From positions 1,116,001 through 1,180,000 of the forward strand of contig CAXXJQ010000003.1 of NCBI GenBank assembly GCA_963665045.2: 64,000 bases of DNA. Direction: 5' to 3'. This document shows, piece after piece, positions 44,721 to 54,204 of the stretch; within the stretch, counting starts at the first letter, position 1, and every line of letters begins with the position of its first letter. The notes under the pieces were generated by a model. It was not told the origin of the DNA, did not search any database, and was given only the letters and a program-made list of their open reading frames with translations. The translations under genes and the position numbers were made by a program. The DNA is from JAFGRU01 sp016934985 (GTDB taxonomy: Bacteria; Desulfobacterota; Desulfuromonadia; Desulfuromonadales; JAAYDE01).

Positions 44721-46007
44721 ATGTCTGAAAAGCCTTATGGATTTGAAACGCTGACCCTCCATGCCGGTCAGGAGCCTGACCCGACCACCCTCGCCCGGGC
44801 TGTTTCCGTGTGCCGCAGCAGTTCATTCCTTTTCCGGGATACGGAGCACGCTGCCAATCTTTTTGCCTTGAAGGAAGAGGGAAATATTTACACCCGCCTT
44901 GGGAACCCGACCCAGGATGTGCTCGAAAAAAGAATGGCGGCCCTGGAAGGCGGGAGCGCGGCCCTGGCCCTCGCCTCCGGGACCTCGGCCATCTTTTACA
45001 CCATGATCAATATTCTCGAAACGGGTAACGAGATTGTTTCTGCCAACAATCTCTATGGCGGGACTTTCACCATGTTTAATAATATTCTGCCCCAGTTCGG
45101 CATTAAAACCCGCTTTGTCGACCCGACCCGCCCCGAGGATTTTGACAATGCCATCAATGAAAAAACGCGGGCCGTTTTTATTGAAACCATCGGCAACCCG
45201 GTACTCGGGGTTACTGACATTGAGGCCGTTGCCGCCATCGCCCGTAAACATCACCTGCCCCTGGTGGTTGATTCAACCTTTACCACCCCTTACCTGCTCC
45301 GTCCTTTGGAACATGGTGCCGATATCGTTGTGCATTCCCTGACCAAATGGCTGGGCGGGCACGGTACTGCCATTGGCGGGATTGTTGTCGATTCAGGAAA
45401 ATTCGACTGGACTGACCCCAAATTTACCCTCTACAACCAGCCGGATGAAAGTTATCACAACCTGCGTTACGCCCATGATCTTGGCGATCTTAACCATCTA
45501 GCCTTTATTTTAAGAATGCGGTTGGTGCCGCTGCGTAATCTCGGGGCCTGCATTTCCCCGGACAATGCCTGGATGTTCCTTCAGGGTATTGAAACCCTTC
45601 CCCTGCGCATGGAGCGTCATTGTGAAAACGCCTTGCGTGTTGCTGAACACCTTGAAAAACATCCCCAGGTGGCTTGGGTCCATTACCCCGGCCTGGCTAA
45701 AGACCCGACCTATCCTACAGCTGCTAAATATCTGAAAAAAGGTTTCGGCGGGATGGTCGTGTTCGGAACCAAAGGGGGCTACGAGGCCGGAAAAAGCTTT
45801 ATCAATCGCTTGCAGCTCTTCTCCCATCTGGCCAATGTCGGGGATGCCAAGAGTCTGGCCATTCATCCCGCCAGCACCACCCATTCCCAGTTGACAGAGG
45901 CCGAACAGAAAGCCGGTGGCCTTGCTCCGGAAATGGTGAGGCTTTCAATTGGCATCGAAACCATCGAAGATCTCATTGCCGATATCGATCAGGCGCTGGG
46001 AGGTTAG
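44721..46007 (+). CDS. metY: O-acetylhomoserine sulfhydrylase (Cys/Met metabolism PLP enzyme)
   Basis: 428 residues. PLP fold type I: F-E-T-L-T-L-H-A-G-Q at the start, Y-T-R-L-G-N-P-T, S-G-T-S-A-I, and the PLP lysine in S-L-T-K-W-L-G-G-H-G. Length and the H-A-G-Q-E-P-D start fit MetY rather than MetB or MetC. It makes homocysteine from O-acetylhomoserine and sulfide. AGGAG precedes ATG. Followed by a strong hairpin before cysK. Confidence 0.88.
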   Translation: MSEKPYGFETLTLHAGQEPDPTTLARAVSVCRSSSFLFRDTEHAANLFALKEEGNIYTRLGNPTQDVLEKRMAALEGGSAALALASGTSAIFYTMINILETGNEIVSANNLYGGTFTMFNNILPQFGIKTRFVDPTRPEDFDNAINEKTRAVFIETIGNPVLGVTDIEAVAAIARKHHLPLVVDSTFTTPYLLRPLEHGADIVVHSLTKWLGGHGTAIGGIVVDSGKFDWTDPKFTLYNQPDESYHNLRYAHDLGDLNHLAFILRMRLVPLRNLGACISPDNAWMFLQGIETLPLRMERHCENALRVAEHLEKHPQVAWVHYPGLAKDPTYPTAAKYLKKGFGGMVVFGTKGGYEAGKSFINRLQLFSHLANVGDAKSLAIHPASTTHSQLTEAEQKAGGLAPEMVRLSIGIETIEDLIADIDQALGG

Positions 46008-46016
46008 GGAAATTTA

Positions 46017-46050
46017 GGCGGGGGTTGTAATGGCAGCCCCCGCCTTTTGT
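46017..46050 (+). terminator. Rho-independent terminator or attenuator between metY and cysK
   Basis: GGCGGGGG / CCCCCGCC stem followed by TTTTG, 10 bases after the metY stop and 35 bases before cysK. It probably allows partial read-through. Confidence 0.75.
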
Positions 46051-46084
46051 TTATGGGAAAACAATAGCTGAGGAGAAATAGATC

Positions 46085-47059
46085 ATGGCAGGCTATTTTG
46101 AAGATAACACTCTTTCCATCGGCAACACGCCGCTGGTGAAACTCAATCGCGTGACCGGGGACAGTCAGGCCCTTGTCCTGGGGAAAATTGAAGGCCGAAA
46201 CCCGGCTTATTCCGTAAAGTGCAGAATTGGTGCTGCCATGGTCTGGGATGCGGAAAAAAAGGGGATCCTTAAACCTGAAATGGAAATCATCGAGCCGACC
46301 AGCGGCAACACCGGTATTGCCCTGGCCTTTGTGGCTGCCGCTCGAGGCTACACTCTCAGCCTGACTATGCCGGAAACCATGAGTATCGAACGCCGCAAAG
46401 TCCTCAAGGCTTTGGGGGCTAACCTGATTCTGACGGATGGTGCTCTTGGGATGAAAGGTGCGGTGGAAAAGGCCGAGGAGATTCAACGATCTGACCCGAA
46501 ACGCTATCTGCTCCTGCAACAGTTTTCCAATCCGGCTAATCCATCCATCCATGAAACGACCACCGGCCCGGAAATCTGGCGTGATACAGATGGCCAGGTT
46601 GATGCTGTAGTTGCAGGGGTTGGAACCGGCGGAACCCTGTCGGGGATTTCCCGATTTTTGAAACGAGTCAAAAAGAAACAGACCACGAGTGTCGCCGTCG
46701 AGCCGGCAGACAGTCCGGTTATCACCCAGCACCTCAATGGAGAAACGCTACGCCCCGGGCTCCATAAGATTCAGGGGATCGGGGCGGGTTTTATTCCCGG
46801 CAATCTGGATATCGATCTGGTTGATCGGGTGGAACGGGTGAGTAACGAGGAAGCCTTTGAATTTGCCCTGCGCCTGGCCAGGGAGGAAGGCATCCTTGCC
46901 GGAATTTCCTGCGGTGCTGCCGTTGCGGCGGCCTGCAGGTTGGCGAGGGACAGCCAATTTGCTGGAAAGACCATTGTCGCAATTCTTCCCGACTCAGGGG
47001 AAAGGTATCTTTCCAGTAGTCTATTTGAAGGCCTTTTTGATCCTCGTACCGGGATGTGA
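46085..47059 (+). CDS. cysK: Cysteine synthase A
   Basis: 324 residues. PLP lysine in N-P-A-Y-S-V-K-C-R-I-G, P-T-S-G-N-T-G-I-A-L (phosphate/substrate loop), G-V-G-T-G-G-T-L-S-G-I and the C-terminal G-I-S-C-G-A-A-V-A-A. It makes cysteine from O-acetylserine and sulfide. GGAG lies ahead of ATG. Part of the sulfur cluster rrf2-metY-cysK. Confidence 0.94.
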   Translation: MAGYFEDNTLSIGNTPLVKLNRVTGDSQALVLGKIEGRNPAYSVKCRIGAAMVWDAEKKGILKPEMEIIEPTSGNTGIALAFVAAARGYTLSLTMPETMSIERRKVLKALGANLILTDGALGMKGAVEKAEEIQRSDPKRYLLLQQFSNPANPSIHETTTGPEIWRDTDGQVDAVVAGVGTGGTLSGISRFLKRVKKKQTTSVAVEPADSPVITQHLNGETLRPGLHKIQGIGAGFIPGNLDIDLVDRVERVSNEEAFEFALRLAREEGILAGISCGAAVAAACRLARDSQFAGKTIVAILPDSGERYLSSSLFEGLFDPRTGM

Positions 47060-47226
47060 AATACTATTCTTGATATCGAAATATCTTGAAATATATTTAA
47101 ATTTAATCAAATAGCCTGGTTAAATTAGAATTTGGATGAAGGGTTTATTTGGTTTTTAGTGGCAGTTGTCCGGATCCTTTGAATAAATACATCGAAGTCA
47201 TTAAGGCGTTGTTTTCCGAAAAAAGG

Positions 47227-47772
47227 TCAGCCGCTGAAAATTATCTGGTTTTTGATCTCGCTGGCTTTTTCTTCTCCTGCCAGTGCTGCGATAATGGCCA
47301 GGGAAAAGCGGATAGCCGTTCCCGGCCCCGCACTTGTAATGACAGTCCCATCCTGTACGACCTCCCGGTCAACATACTGCGCGTTGGCAATCTCCTTGCT
47401 GATGCCGGGATAACAGGTATAGGTTTTGCCTTTTAAAATTCCGGCGTCGGAAAAGACCTTGGGAGCTGCGCAGATGGCGCAACAGAGAATGCTGTCTTTA
47501 TAGAAATCTTGAACGGTTTGCAGAACCAGATCAGACCCTGCCAGAGTTTTAAATCCGGGTCCTCCAGGCAGGATCAGAGCATCGAAGAGACCGGTCGTTT
47601 GTTCCAGCAAGGTGTCCGTAAATATCCTGACGCCCTGCCTGCCGGTAACGGTTTCCTTTTCAAGCCCCGCGGTTACGACCTCGATGTTTGCCCTGCGTAA
47701 CAGGTCTATGGGAGTTATGGCTTCCATTTCCTCAAATCCATCGGTTAAAATCATCAGTGCTCTTTTGCTCAT
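47227..47772 (-). CDS. DJ-1/PfpI-family protein (YajL-like)
   Basis: 181 residues. D-G-F-E-E-M-E-A at the N-terminus supplies the conserved Glu, and the reactive cysteine sits in C-C-A-I-C-A-A-P-K-V; both are DJ-1 hallmarks. Protein/nucleotide deglycase or oxidative-stress chaperone roles are proposed for the family. ATG at 47772 follows AGGAG; the frame is open to 47793. Confidence 0.88.
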   Translation of the reverse strand: MSKRALMILTDGFEEMEAITPIDLLRRANIEVVTAGLEKETVTGRQGVRIFTDTLLEQTTGLFDALILPGGPGFKTLAGSDLVLQTVQDFYKDSILCCAICAAPKVFSDAGILKGKTYTCYPGISKEIANAQYVDREVVQDGTVITSAGPGTAIRFSLAIIAALAGEEKASEIKNQIIFSG

Positions 47773-47814
47773 TTCCGCTCCTGCATATTTCAAATGGTTG
47801 GCAAAAAATTAATC

Positions 47815-49467
47815 TCAGACATAAGGGACATAACGGGGATCATACATACAGGTTTGCATGTGGTTAAAATAATCTCCTGGAATGTTTTTATTTGCCAGGC
47901 CTTGGTCAGCAGCCATTTGGGCAACTGCTGCGGCAATAACTGCTGAAATGTGGCGGATTTTTTGAAAGGAAGGATAAAGCAGTCCATCGGCAATATCCTT
48001 AGCGGAAACTTGAGTTGCAAGAGCCTGGGCTGCGGCCAGGAACATGGCGTCTGTTACCTGCGATGCCCCGGATTCGATGACTCCAAGACCTACGCCGGGG
48101 AAAACATAAGCATTGTTGGCCTGGCTTGGTATCAATGCTTTCCCGTCAAGAACAGAGGCAGGAAATGGACTGCCACTGGCGAAGACTGCCCTCCCCTCCG
48201 TCCAGGTGTAAGCTTCCGCGGCGGTACACTCTGATTTTGAAGTTGGATTGGAGAGGGCAAAAATGATCGGCTTCCGGTTGATTTCGGCCATGGTCTTCAA
48301 GACCTTGCGGTTGAAAGCCCCTCCAAGCCCGGAAACTCCAATAAGTACCGTGGGCCGTAGGGTCTGAATGGAAGAGAGAAGGTCGGGGAGATGGGGATGG
48401 CCGTGAGCAAAAGGCTTTTTCTGGTCGGTTAAATAATCACGGTCTTTGACGATCAGCCCTTTTGAATCGACAAACCAGCACTTTTCCCGGGCTTCTTGGA
48501 GGGGCAGACCTTCCTCCAGCATGGCTGCGACAATCATTTCCCCGATGCCAATACCCGCTTCACCGGCCCCGAGGAAAAGTATTCTCTGGTTCTTAAATGA
48601 TGCCTTGGTCACCCGCATTGCATTGTAAAGGCCGGCCAGTGTAACACAAGCGGTACCCTGAATATCGTCGTTGAAACAGCAGAACCGTCGACGATACCTG
48701 GTCAGCACCCGGAAGGCGTTGCGGTTACCAAAGTCCTCGAATTGAATAAGGACGCCGGGAAAGTTTTCCCGGGCCGAGGTTGTAAATTCGTCGAGAATTT
48801 CATCATAAAGGTCTCCGCGGATACGGTCTTGGCGTAAACCGATATAAAGAGGATCGTTCAGTTGGTTGACATTATGGGTCCCGACGTCAATCAGAACCGG
48901 CAGACAATGACGATGGTGAATGCCGGCGCAGACAGTATAGAGAGTTAATTTGCCGATGGGAATCCCCATTCCGGCAGCTCCCAGATCGCCGAGCCCCAGA
49001 ATCCGCTCACCGTCGGTAACGACAATTACCTTGATATCTTTTTCGTGCCATTGCCCCATCAGTTCGGAGAATCTGCCCTTCTGCTCTGCCGTTAAAAAAA
49101 GCCCGTTGGGACGGCGGAAAATATGGGAGAATTCCATGCAGGCCTGGCCTACGGTTGGAGTATAGATAATGGGCAGCATTTCCTCGATGTTGTCGATTAG
49201 AGTGCGGTAGAAAAGGGTTAGATTGCGGTCCATCAAAGCAGTCAGAAAAATGTATTTTTCGATATCGGAGGGTTTTTTGCGGAAATTTTCCAGAATCCGC
49301 ATGACCTGTTCTTCAATGGTAAAAACTGCCGGGGGGAGCAAGCCTTCAAGGCCTAAAACTTTACGTTCTTTCAATGTGAACGCAGTTCCTTTGTTATAGA
49401 AATTGTCATGAAGGAGTTGAATCCCCCTTGGGATGGCTTCATTTTCTGCTAATGGGGTTTTTTCCAT
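47815..49467 (-). CDS. maeA: NAD-dependent malic enzyme
   Basis: About 550 residues. L-P-I-I-Y-T-P-T-V-G-Q-A-C (malate site), T-D-G-E-R-I-L-G-L-G-D-L-G, F-N-D-D-I-Q-G-T-A (metal site), F-L-G-A-G-E-A-G-I-G-I (NAD fold) and S-N-P-T-S-K-S-E-C-T. Length fits the large (SfcA/MaeA) type. It decarboxylates malate to pyruvate with NAD reduction. ATG at 49467 follows an AGGACTGGG purine tract; the frame extends to 49497. Confidence 0.93.
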   Translation of the reverse strand: MEKTPLAENEAIPRGIQLLHDNFYNKGTAFTLKERKVLGLEGLLPPAVFTIEEQVMRILENFRKKPSDIEKYIFLTALMDRNLTLFYRTLIDNIEEMLPIIYTPTVGQACMEFSHIFRRPNGLFLTAEQKGRFSELMGQWHEKDIKVIVVTDGERILGLGDLGAAGMGIPIGKLTLYTVCAGIHHRHCLPVLIDVGTHNVNQLNDPLYIGLRQDRIRGDLYDEILDEFTTSARENFPGVLIQFEDFGNRNAFRVLTRYRRRFCCFNDDIQGTACVTLAGLYNAMRVTKASFKNQRILFLGAGEAGIGIGEMIVAAMLEEGLPLQEAREKCWFVDSKGLIVKDRDYLTDQKKPFAHGHPHLPDLLSSIQTLRPTVLIGVSGLGGAFNRKVLKTMAEINRKPIIFALSNPTSKSECTAAEAYTWTEGRAVFASGSPFPASVLDGKALIPSQANNAYVFPGVGLGVIESGASQVTDAMFLAAAQALATQVSAKDIADGLLYPSFQKIRHISAVIAAAVAQMAADQGLANKNIPGDYFNHMQTCMYDPRYVPYV

Positions 49468-49841
49468 TTTATTCCCAGTCCTTTTTAAATCGAACACCTA
49501 TGCGGACACTATGACCGGTCATGGCGAATACTATTGATGCGATTAAGTCCTCCTGACATCACTAAGGACTTCATTGGTGTGCCTAGAATTTGTGGAACAC
49601 TTGTGCAACATTTATTTCAGGATGAGCATTAACACTCTAACAGAACCTCCAACCCTTGGGGTTGGTTTAAAAGTAAATCTTTTATAATTTTTATGCATAA
49701 AATGATTCTTTTCAATAGGGAATAAAAAGAGTTTTAAAAAATCTATTAAAATAGGAATTGTTTTGGCTCCTGAAAAAAGAGTTCTGTTAAAAAAAGCGAC
49801 TCGCGGTCGCTTAGATGCTGATGATTTGTTGGGATTAGCGC
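49468..49841. other. Upstream region of malic enzyme gene, no gene seen
   Basis: About 370 AT-rich bases; it must hold the maeA promoter. A minus-strand frame of 86 codons (49612-49872) overlaps the terminator and lacks a ribosome site, so it is not called. Confidence 0.4.
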
Positions 49842-49870
49842 AAAAAAAAGCCGGTCCAGAATGGATCGGC
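49842..49870 (-). terminator. Terminator of the cNMP-binding protein gene
   Basis: GCCGATCCA / TGGACCGGC (minus strand, one G-U pair), loop TTC, followed by TTTTTTTTG. It lies 30 bases after the stop at 49900. Confidence 0.85.
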
Positions 49871-49899
49871 AAAAATGTGGTGCGCAGGAAAATAATTTA

Positions 49900-50565
49900 T
49901 TAAAAAAGATGGATCAGTCTGTCAAAGGCTTGGCAAAGTTGGGAAGAGGTTGAATTCACCATCTCTTTTAAAAGGCGGATACCAAGCTCTGAATTATCCT
50001 CCAGAATTTTCTGAAATTTTTCCTGATCAAGAAGGCCTAGAAGAGAATATTCCATGGCCGTAGCAGTGGTAGAAAAACGGTTACCCTCAAACATGCAAAA
50101 ATCACCAATAAGACTACCCTTGCCGATAACGCCGACGACCACTTGATGGTTATTAAATTCAGTACTTTTGGTTAATTTGATTTTCCCTCGTTCGACAAAA
50201 GCCAAAAATGGACTGGACTCGCCTTCGTGCCAGATAGTTTCACCGGTCTGAACATGACGGATATGGAAATAGGGAAGAAGGTTTTCCAATCCGAAGTCCG
50301 CGAGGAACGCAAAAGGTGCAACCTTCGAAGGGGCTTCATCGTTTGCAGGAAACGAAAACTGGCCCCGTAAACAAGATGGCCCCTTGTGAAAATTTTTCTT
50401 TTCAGTGGATCTGCTGAAATCGTCCCTGAAGCTTTTAAAAAGCAGGGTCCTATCTCTTTCTTGTTGTTTCTTCATCCCAAGCCCTAACAATGTAAAATTT
50501 TTCGACATTACCGGTCTTAACTTATTTGGTAAAACCGGTTTCTCAATATCAACATTATAATGCAT
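49900..50565 (-). CDS. Crp/Fnr-type cyclic-nucleotide-binding protein lacking HTH
   Basis: 221 residues. An N-terminal extension of about 85 polar residues has no known domain. A cNMP-binding beta-roll follows (about 90-195, with G-E-T-I-W-H-E-G-E-S-S-P-F-L-A-F-V-E-R-G and G-S-L-I-G-D-F-C-M-F-E). It ends with one helix and no DNA-binding HTH. ATG starts at 50520 or 50475 are also possible and would shorten the extension. Confidence 0.78.
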   Translation of the reverse strand: MHYNVDIEKPVLPNKLRPVMSKNFTLLGLGMKKQQERDRTLLFKSFRDDFSRSTEKKNFHKGPSCLRGQFSFPANDEAPSKVAPFAFLADFGLENLLPYFHIRHVQTGETIWHEGESSPFLAFVERGKIKLTKSTEFNNHQVVVGVIGKGSLIGDFCMFEGNRFSTTATAMEYSLLGLLDQEKFQKILEDNSELGIRLLKEMVNSTSSQLCQAFDRLIHLF

Positions 50566-50851
50566 GCCCTTAAAATGGGCAAAATCAGGAGGGCTTCTAA
50601 AAATATGCGTAGAAGTTTCCGATTTCTTTTATGGTTAGAGCACATTTTGTTCCATTTGTTTAACATGCTGAAATTGCAATAAAAAGTTGCTTATAAATTA
50701 AATCATTGGAAAATTTGTAAGATTTTTCGACAAAAACCCGGAGAATTTTTTTCTGAAATTCTTCTTTTAGTTTATGGGTGTTTAGAATGCTTTGTAAAAA
50801 CAGTTCTTTGTTAAATGGTAATTTGTTCTGGAATTAATAGCCAAAGTGTAA
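50566..50851. other. AT-rich intergenic region, no gene seen
   Basis: About 290 very AT-rich bases carrying the promoter of the downstream minus-strand cNMP gene. Nothing else is seen. Confidence 0.4.
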
Positions 50852-50905
50852 AAAAAACCGACAAAGAGCGGAATGAAGATCCTCAACGCTCTTTTATCGG
50901 TCTTT
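50852..50905 (-). terminator. Terminator of the 300-aa hypothetical gene
   Basis: On the minus strand ACCGATAAAAGAGCG pairs with CGCTCTTTGTCGGT across a 16-base loop; TTTTTTT follows. It starts about 40 bases after the stop of the gene at 50947. Confidence 0.75.
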
Positions 50906-50946
50906 AGGGATGAGACGCTTTTAAATAGTAAAAAATTAGATGACTT

Positions 50947-51849
50947 TTAATCCCGATCAATAAGAAGAAGTTCGGATTCTTTTTTTACTGCCCTCAGGAT
51001 GCGAATGCCGTCTTTGTTCATGCTCTCACAATCCGGGTCCCTTCCAAGCCCTTCCTCCCGGGCTAAAGTCAGGTAATGTGTAACATTTTTGAGAAAGGGT
51101 AAAAGAATCCGGCAAGCCTTAAGGGTTTCGCGCAACTGGAGTTGATTATGGAGCAGAACCTGAGTAGGGATGCCCTCACTGTTGGCGGCGATGTTTTGGT
51201 CCAGGGTTTCGTAAACCGTAGGTTTTTTCCCCTCGTCATAGACCAGCCAGAAATAAATGTAGCCGGCGTCTTCAGCTATTTTCCGAAGCAGGGACTTGTT
51301 ACGGAATTCTTTTGAGGATTTAGGTGACTCCGGCACCAGGAGTACCTCGACCACAAGGGATTTTCTTTCAGCATTCCATTCGGAAATGACGTAGGCCCCT
51401 TCTATGGCTTTTTTACCGTCAGTGGTTTTGATGCCGGCCTTTTTGCCAAAATGAATGTAGATTGGACCGAAGGATTCCTCTAACCCTTCGCAGGACAAAA
51501 CCACCGAATCATCCTTAAGATATTTTCCAACCAGGTTGGGATGGAGATTAAAGAAGATTGCCGGGGGTTTGAGCCGCGATTCTCCGGATTTTTTAACGTA
51601 GCGTCTCATGAAGCGTGAAAAGATAAGACATTCACGTAGTACCACGTCCCAGAGAAATCTGCCGCTCAGTTCGACATCTGTCCCGGAAAGCCGGAATAGT
51701 TTTTTATCCATTTTGTTTTCGTCCGGGGCTTCCATCAATTTCAGGAATTCCTGCATCAAAGGATTTAAATCCTTGCCGGCCCGGTTCAGGATGTAGTGAA
51801 AAGGGTGATAGCGAACGGATAGAAGCAACTTTTTATCATTCGACGTCAT
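50947..51849 (-). CDS. Hypothetical protein (300 aa)
   Basis: 300 residues, soluble, no signal peptide or membrane helix. It has mixed composition with several conserved-looking hydrophobic strands (A-I-F-F-N-L-H-P-N-L-V-G, G-P-I-Y-I-H-F-G, Y-I-Y-F-W-L-V-Y-D-E-G). AGGAAACC precedes ATG. It is flanked by its own terminator, so probably monocistronic. I recognise no family. Confidence 0.7.
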   Translation of the reverse strand: MTSNDKKLLLSVRYHPFHYILNRAGKDLNPLMQEFLKLMEAPDENKMDKKLFRLSGTDVELSGRFLWDVVLRECLIFSRFMRRYVKKSGESRLKPPAIFFNLHPNLVGKYLKDDSVVLSCEGLEESFGPIYIHFGKKAGIKTTDGKKAIEGAYVISEWNAERKSLVVEVLLVPESPKSSKEFRNKSLLRKIAEDAGYIYFWLVYDEGKKPTVYETLDQNIAANSEGIPTQVLLHNQLQLRETLKACRILLPFLKNVTHYLTLAREEGLGRDPDCESMNKDGIRILRAVKKESELLLIDRD

Positions 51850-52084
51850 GGTTTCCTCGTAAAGAGCCTGGTTGTGAAGCAGGGGTGAATACTTGTCTGA
51901 ATGAAGACTTTTTAAAACGATACGGTAATAATGTCAACCTCAACAATTCGAGACAAGGCATGAACACCCGGATAAGTTTGGTTTTTTATGGGGAACTGTT
52001 GGCTTGTTTCGGTTGGAATGAAGTTCCCTTTTCCCACGTGAAAAAGCCACGCGCATTTTAGCGTCTATCCCCGAGGGTAAAAAC

Positions 52085-54043
52085 TCATTGAGAAGATTCA
52101 ATACGGTTTTCTCTCGCAAGAATGATTTCGCCGTTCCAGTCGATCAAACGTTTCGAGATAACCTGATCGGCGGAACGAACAGTAACCCTGCATTGAGCCA
52201 GCCGACATAAGGGGTTGGCAATTTCGGGTTGAGAAATTTGATATTTTTTCAGATCTACGGGAATGGTAATGAAATTTGCGATTTTACGAATCCCTTCACG
52301 TTCTGTAGTGCCAACCAACAATTCATAATTCTCAGGTTGAAGGGAATAGTCCGTTGACCAGAGGCGTAAAACCCATCGTTCAGAGGCAACTTTCCTGACC
52401 AGAATTAAATCTTCAAGCCGCCCTTGATGAAAGCGAGGAAATACTGGGAGTTCATTGATATCTGCGTCAGGAGAGAGCATTGTCAGGGAGGCTTTCAGAC
52501 TGAATGGATCAGGTTTTTCCCACCCATTAGCGAGAAAAGTCTCCACAAGGGTACTCTTTTTTCCGGACCATTGAATTGTCAACGGGGTTTTTTTCTCTCC
52601 CCCCAAGTCAATACGCCAGGCAGGTTGGCTGGCCCATTCGCCATCCCACCATTTTTCTGTATCAATTTGGTGAATAATTTTCTGGTTAACATATTCCTGA
52701 TATTCGCGAGTATCCCGGGAAGCAATATTCCACCCCCCCGCAAGCCCAAGAGTCAATAGCGTCACAATAATCAGGCGGTGTTTGGGAAAAGATTCGAAAT
52801 CAGTTTTTAGATAAAAGAGCCCTACCAGGGTCGTCCAGACAGCCCCAAGGAACAACCCCACAAGAATATCGGTAAACCAATGGACACCTAGATAAAGTCG
52901 TGAAAAAGAAATGCCGCCAAAGAAAATAAAAGTCCCCCAGAAAGGAAGCCATCGCCAGGTTTTGTGAAGCTTGCGGGTCAGAAGAATGGATAAAAAACCG
53001 TAGATGACAACGGTCATGACGACATGCCCGCCGGGGAAACTCCATGCCGAGAGGCTTTGATAAAGAGGCATGGGTTTTGGCACTTGCAGTACAATCTGGA
53101 AAAGCTTGGTAAGAACTGCCCCACCCATGACAGCAATAGACCAAAAAACAGCCCCTCGATGATTTTTGTAAAAAAGGAGAAAAAAAAGGACAGCAAAGCT
53201 GACAGGAATATTGACTGCGGCATCCCCCAACTCAGTCCAGGCCAGGAAAAAACGGTCAAGAGAAGAAGTTCTAATAGCCTGCATGAAGTAGAAAACGGCA
53301 TGATCCATACGAAGCAAAGGAGTTGCGAGGAAGATATGCCAAAGAATGGCAGCACTTCCCAGGCCGGCCAGAAAAAAAATACAGGTCAGGGTAAATGTCA
53401 GACGTTTTTCACCTTTTGGAATACGTTGATCAAGCCAGCGGACAATTTTGCGGAAAAGCCATAAGGAAAACCAGAGGCTGGTGAAACTTACCAAGAAAAG
53501 GATTGCAAGGCGGGCACTGACCTTGGCAGCGAGAGCCAGGGATGCGCCGAATAGTACGCCGGGAAGGATATAAGCTGGAGCCCAGCCGATGGCAGATATG
53601 AGGTTAATCAGGGTGAATTTTCCAGGTGGCATATGAAACATGCCTGCCACCAACGGAACGACAGGGCGGACGGGGCCGACAAACCGGGCTAGAAATACGC
53701 TTTTTCCACCGTAATGATGAAAAAACGTTTTTCCCCTTTCAAGCAATTGGGGATGACGGTTGAAGGGCCAGAGTAAAGATAGCTTGTCCTTATAGCAGCG
53801 TCCCAGCCAGTAACTTATACTGTCTCCTGCAATAGCGCCGGCCATGGCAGCCAAAAGTGCATTTTTCAGGGAGAGAACCCCGGTTGATACCACAGCCCCG
53901 ATACCGACCATGAGTATCGCTCCGGGCATCAGTAATCCTACAAAAGCCAGGGATTCGGATAATGCAACAAAAAAAATTGCTCCGTACGAGATATAAGGGT
54001 GATGTGAAACGAAACCAATGAATGCTTTCAGATACTCGGGCAT
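52085..54043 (-). CDS. DedA - PAP2 phosphatase - LssY-like fusion membrane protein
   Basis: About 652 residues. The N-terminal part (1-205) is a DedA/VTT domain (G-L-L-M-P-G-A-I-L, GDSISYWLGR, F-L-A-R-F-V-G-P-V-R-P). The middle (about 215-430) is a PAP2 lipid phosphatase with S-F-P-G-G-H and S-R-L-Y-L-G-V-H-W-F-T-D; the first PAP2 motif is degenerate (K-P-M-P instead of R-P-x-P). The C-terminal part (about 440-650) resembles the LssY tail. Likely acts in undecaprenyl- or phospholipid-phosphate recycling. ATG at 54043 is preferred to the TTG two codons earlier. Confidence 0.85.
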   Translation of the reverse strand: MPEYLKAFIGFVSHHPYISYGAIFFVALSESLAFVGLLMPGAILMVGIGAVVSTGVLSLKNALLAAMAGAIAGDSISYWLGRCYKDKLSLLWPFNRHPQLLERGKTFFHHYGGKSVFLARFVGPVRPVVPLVAGMFHMPPGKFTLINLISAIGWAPAYILPGVLFGASLALAAKVSARLAILFLVSFTSLWFSLWLFRKIVRWLDQRIPKGEKRLTFTLTCIFFLAGLGSAAILWHIFLATPLLRMDHAVFYFMQAIRTSSLDRFFLAWTELGDAAVNIPVSFAVLFFLLFYKNHRGAVFWSIAVMGGAVLTKLFQIVLQVPKPMPLYQSLSAWSFPGGHVVMTVVIYGFLSILLTRKLHKTWRWLPFWGTFIFFGGISFSRLYLGVHWFTDILVGLFLGAVWTTLVGLFYLKTDFESFPKHRLIIVTLLTLGLAGGWNIASRDTREYQEYVNQKIIHQIDTEKWWDGEWASQPAWRIDLGGEKKTPLTIQWSGKKSTLVETFLANGWEKPDPFSLKASLTMLSPDADINELPVFPRFHQGRLEDLILVRKVASERWVLRLWSTDYSLQPENYELLVGTTEREGIRKIANFITIPVDLKKYQISQPEIANPLCRLAQCRVTVRSADQVISKRLIDWNGEIILARENRIESSQ

Positions 54044-54204
54044 GGACAACTCACGATAAATTTCATCTTATCTATAACTATATAATCTTCCATTTAAAAT
54101 TCATCAAGAGTGTTTTCATGCTCGATAATGAGCAATGGATAATCTGATTTCGCGCCGGGTTATGGCCATCTCGGGCGTATTATTCATGAAAAATTGTAAC
54201 TGTT

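Noticed and set aside
49612..49872. 86-codon minus-strand reading frame
   Set aside because: Overlaps the terminator of the neighbouring gene and lacks a ribosome site.
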